Assembly (NCBI GenBank): GCA_902796565.1
Contig: CADBPP010000188.1
Span: 1-7,226 of the forward strand
Source: an uncultured Eubacteriales bacterium
Lineage (GTDB): Bacteria; Bacillota; Clostridia; Eubacteriales; Anaerofustaceae
Direction: 5' to 3'
DNA: 7,226 nt
Positions 5,506 through 7,226 of the stretch are shown here, piece by piece. A program made the position numbers and the translations under genes. How positions within the stretch are numbered: the stretch's first letter is position 1; each line of letters begins with the position of its first letter. Below the pieces are notes generated by a model. The model made no database searches and had not been told where the DNA came from. It worked only from the letters and a program-made list of their open reading frames with translations.

Positions 5506-6306
5506 CTGACTGTGGGCCCTTTTCACACAGTCCTCTATCAGAGAGGGAAGATCCTCCGTCTTAAGGGAGGGGTCCAGGGTGAAGCGGGTTATGAACTCGA
5601 TGTTTCCGGCCTGGCCCTTCACGGGGGAATAGTCCATGTCCCTCACGAAGAAGCCGTGCTCCTCCATTTTGTCCGTCACCTCGGTGACTATCCTAACGTG
5701 GTCTTTGGCATCGGAGATCACTCCCTCGCCCTTTCCCACGGTCTTGCGGTCGGACTCGAACTGGGGCTTTATCAGAAAGACCATCTCCGTATCCTCTTCG
5801 CAGAAGCTGCGGATGTTTTCCGCCAGCTTCGTGATGGATATGAAGGAAACGTCCATCACTGTAATATCTATCCTGTCGGGGACGTTTTCCCTTTCAAAAT
5901 ATCTGAAATTCGTCTTTTCGAATACCTTTACCCGCTCGTCGGTCCTGAGGCGGTAGGCCAGCTGGTTCGTTCCCACGTCCACGGCATAGACCCTTTTGGC
6001 CCCGTGCTTTAAAAGGCAGTCCGTGAAGCCTCCGGTGGAGGAACCTATATCCAGCCCCACCATGCCCGCGGGATCGATGCCGAAGACCTCTATGGCCTTC
6101 TCGAGCTTCAGCCCTCCCCTGCTCACATAGGGGCAGGAGGGATCCCTCACCTCCACGGAGGCGTCCTCCTTCACCTGCATGCCGGCCTTATCGGCCTTCT
6201 GTCCGTTCACGTATACGGCTCCCTCCATGATGAGGGCCTTTGCCTTCTCCCTGCTCTCGGTGAGCCCCCGATCGAAAATGAGGCTGTCCAGCCTTACCTT
6301 AGGCAT
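5500..6306 (-). CDS. tlyA: TlyA-family rRNA 2'-O-methyltransferase (S4 and FtsJ-like domains)
   Basis: TlyA enzymes use S-adenosylmethionine to 2'-O-methylate cytidines of 23S rRNA and, in some types, 16S rRNA; in mycobacteria this methylation confers sensitivity to capreomycin. The 268-residue protein starts with an S4 RNA-binding domain (about 3-60), passes through the linker SRGGLKLEKA (62-71) and continues as a Rossmann methyltransferase. Motif I is LDIGSSTGGFTD (85-96), followed by VYAVDVG (106-112), MDVSFIS (151-157), IKPQFE (179-184) and SPVKGQAGNIEF (227-238). Lys67, Asp152, Lys180 and Glu237 fit the K-D-K-E tetrad of 2'-O-methyltransferases. The first codons overlap the end of lgt by 8 nt, and GGAGG at 6313-6317, six bases away, lies inside lgt. 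Translational coupling is therefore likely. Which rRNA sites it modifies cannot be told from sequence alone. Some databases label this family hemolysin A, which is misleading. Confidence 0.95.
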   Translation of the reverse strand: MPKVRLDSLIFDRGLTESREKAKALIMEGAVYVNGQKADKAGMQVKEDASVEVRDPSCPYVSRGGLKLEKAIEVFGIDPAGMVGLDIGSSTGGFTDCLLKHGAKRVYAVDVGTNQLAYRLRTDERVKVFEKTNFRYFERENVPDRIDITVMDVSFISITKLAENIRSFCEEDTEMVFLIKPQFESDRKTVGKGEGVISDAKDHVRIVTEVTDKMEEHGFFVRDMDYSPVKGQAGNIEFITRFTLDPSLKTEDLPSLIEDCVKRAHSQL

Positions 6307-7165
6307 CCTTATCCTCCGAGGTGGAGTTTTCTTCTCCGGAGCCCTCTTCCTCCGCGGGAAGATCCTTTACTTCCGAAGCAGGCTGAAGGTCCGTATGAAG
6401 GTCCTTTTTCTTCTTTAAGACCATAAGGCCGGCGATACCCATTATCATCAGCGCGATGGATATGAGCTGAGCCTGGCGAAGGCCGAGGAACATCAGTGAA
6501 TCGGTCCTTAAGCCCTCTATCCAGAAACGTCCGATGGAATAGATGATGAAGTACCAGCAGGTGGTCTGTCCGGATACGGTCTTTTTCCTGTCGATCAGAA
6601 GGATCAGTATCAGAAACACTCCCAGATCCCAGAGGGATTCATACAGGAACGTGGGATGAACGTTTATCCACTTACCGTTCTCCAAAACCCTTATGGCCCA
6701 GGGCAGAGTGGTCTCCACTCCGTGGGCTTCCATGTTGAAATAGTTGCCCCATCTTCCGATGGCCTGGCCCAAAGCCAGGGACGGCACCAGCAGGTCCGTT
6801 ATCTGAAGAAGGTCCCACTTCTTTTTTCTCACCACCAGGATGACTCCGATGAGTCCCAGGATGATGGAACCGTGGATGGCAAGGCCTCCCTCCCAGATGG
6901 CAAGGATCTTTGAGGGATTCGCAAGGTAGTATTTAAGGTCATAGAACAGTACGTAGTACAGTCTTGCCCCGATGACTCCCATGGGCACCATCACCAGGAA
7001 GAGATCGTACAGATCGTCCTCCCTGAAGCCCTTCTTCATGGCTCTCTTTACGAAAAGAAAATAACTGATTAGGATCCCCGATGCCATCAGGATGGCGTAC
7101 CATCTGATCTCCCGTCCGAAGACGGTGAATGCAATGGGGTCCGGTGTTCCCAGGATCGTGTCCAT
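6299..7165 (-). CDS. lgt: Prolipoprotein diacylglyceryl transferase
   Basis: Lgt transfers diacylglycerol from phosphatidylglycerol to the lipobox cysteine of prolipoproteins in the cytoplasmic membrane, the first step of lipoprotein maturation. The 288-residue protein shows about seven hydrophobic segments. It has the family motifs GGLAIHG (93-99, with the functional His98), the Lgt signature GRWGNYFNMEAHG (137-149, with Arg138), HPTFLYES (170-177) and GRFWIEGLRTDS (212-223). The last 35 residues after KKKK (251-254) are hydrophilic and acidic and contain no family motif; they probably form a disordered cytoplasmic tail. AAAGGAG at 7170-7176 lies four bases before the ATG. It is the first gene of the operon with tlyA and recN and is preceded by an extended -10 promoter. 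I see no sign of truncation. Confidence 0.97.
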   Translation of the reverse strand: MDTILGTPDPIAFTVFGREIRWYAILMASGILISYFLFVKRAMKKGFREDDLYDLFLVMVPMGVIGARLYYVLFYDLKYYLANPSKILAIWEGGLAIHGSIILGLIGVILVVRKKKWDLLQITDLLVPSLALGQAIGRWGNYFNMEAHGVETTLPWAIRVLENGKWINVHPTFLYESLWDLGVFLILILLIDRKKTVSGQTTCWYFIIYSIGRFWIEGLRTDSLMFLGLRQAQLISIALMIMGIAGLMVLKKKKDLHTDLQPASEVKDLPAEEEGSGEENSTSEDKDA

Positions 7166-7178
7166 AATGCTCCTTTAT

Positions 7179-7199
7179 GATCCGGGATGTGTCCCGATC
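7179..7199 (-). other. Leader hairpin of the lgt operon
   Basis: On the minus strand GATCGGGA and TCCC-G-GATC pair into an 8-bp stem with one bulged G and a four-base loop. It would sit near the very 5' end of the lgt mRNA, two bases before the AAAGGAG site. It is not followed by a T-run, so it is more likely a stability element or chance structure than an attenuator. Confidence 0.4.
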
Positions 7200-7207
7200 A
7201 ATTTATT

Positions 7208-7216
7208 ATTATACCA
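7208..7216 (-). promoter_or_regulatory. Extended -10 of the lgt-tlyA-recN promoter
   Basis: TGGTATAAT on the minus strand is a perfect TATAAT (7213-7208) with the TG of an extended -10. The -35 would fall near 7231, outside the window. Transcription should start near 7201, giving a leader of about 36 nt to the lgt ATG. Confidence 0.72.
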
Positions 7217-7226
7217 AAATATGTGA

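Overview
This is a compact, visibly GC-rich bacterial segment in which every supported gene lies on the minus strand, so transcription runs from right to left. The canonical AGGAG-type ribosome binding sites, the TATAAT/TTGCAC promoters, the lgt-tlyA-recN gene cluster and a set of cytosolic CE1-like esterases suggest a Firmicute of class Clostridia. A Lachnospiraceae-like gut or rumen fibre degrader is my best guess. The taxon is inferred; no rRNA or marker phylogeny is available in the window.

Right part (about 3700-7226): a core cell-maintenance operon. It starts at an extended -10 promoter at the right edge and continues through lgt (prolipoprotein diacylglyceryl transferase, 6299-7165), tlyA (S4-domain rRNA 2'-O-methyltransferase, 5500-6306, overlapping lgt by 8 nt) and recN (SMC-like DNA repair ATPase, 3774-5477, 22 nt after tlyA). 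A hairpin with a short T-rich tail follows recN. An inverted repeat, CTGTA-N9-TACAG, sits just before the recN ribosome binding site.

Middle part (2825-3702): a TraX-family polytopic membrane protein (2983-3702), whose likely start is internal to the longest open frame. A strong GC-rich terminator follows it (about 2937-2967). The next 100 bases carry a well-formed promoter (TTGCAC, 17 bp, TATACT with an extended TG) preceded by an 18-bp palindrome.

Left part (1-2824): three tandem paralogues of an alpha/beta-hydrolase esterase (PF00756/CE1-like), all without signal peptides. The third in transcription order runs off the left edge. The two complete copies are both 318 residues and about 89% identical by my count. 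The truncated copy is clearly more divergent, at roughly 75%. A terminator-like double hairpin separates the first and second copies; the second and third are only 27 nt apart and probably co-translated. The arrangement looks like stepwise gene amplification with divergence, possibly giving esterases of different specificity for acylated sugars imported into the cytoplasm.

I see no CRISPR array, transposase, phage gene, tRNA or rRNA. Most of the window is ordinary chromosome. The esterase array and the palindromes near two promoters or start sites deserve the closest look.
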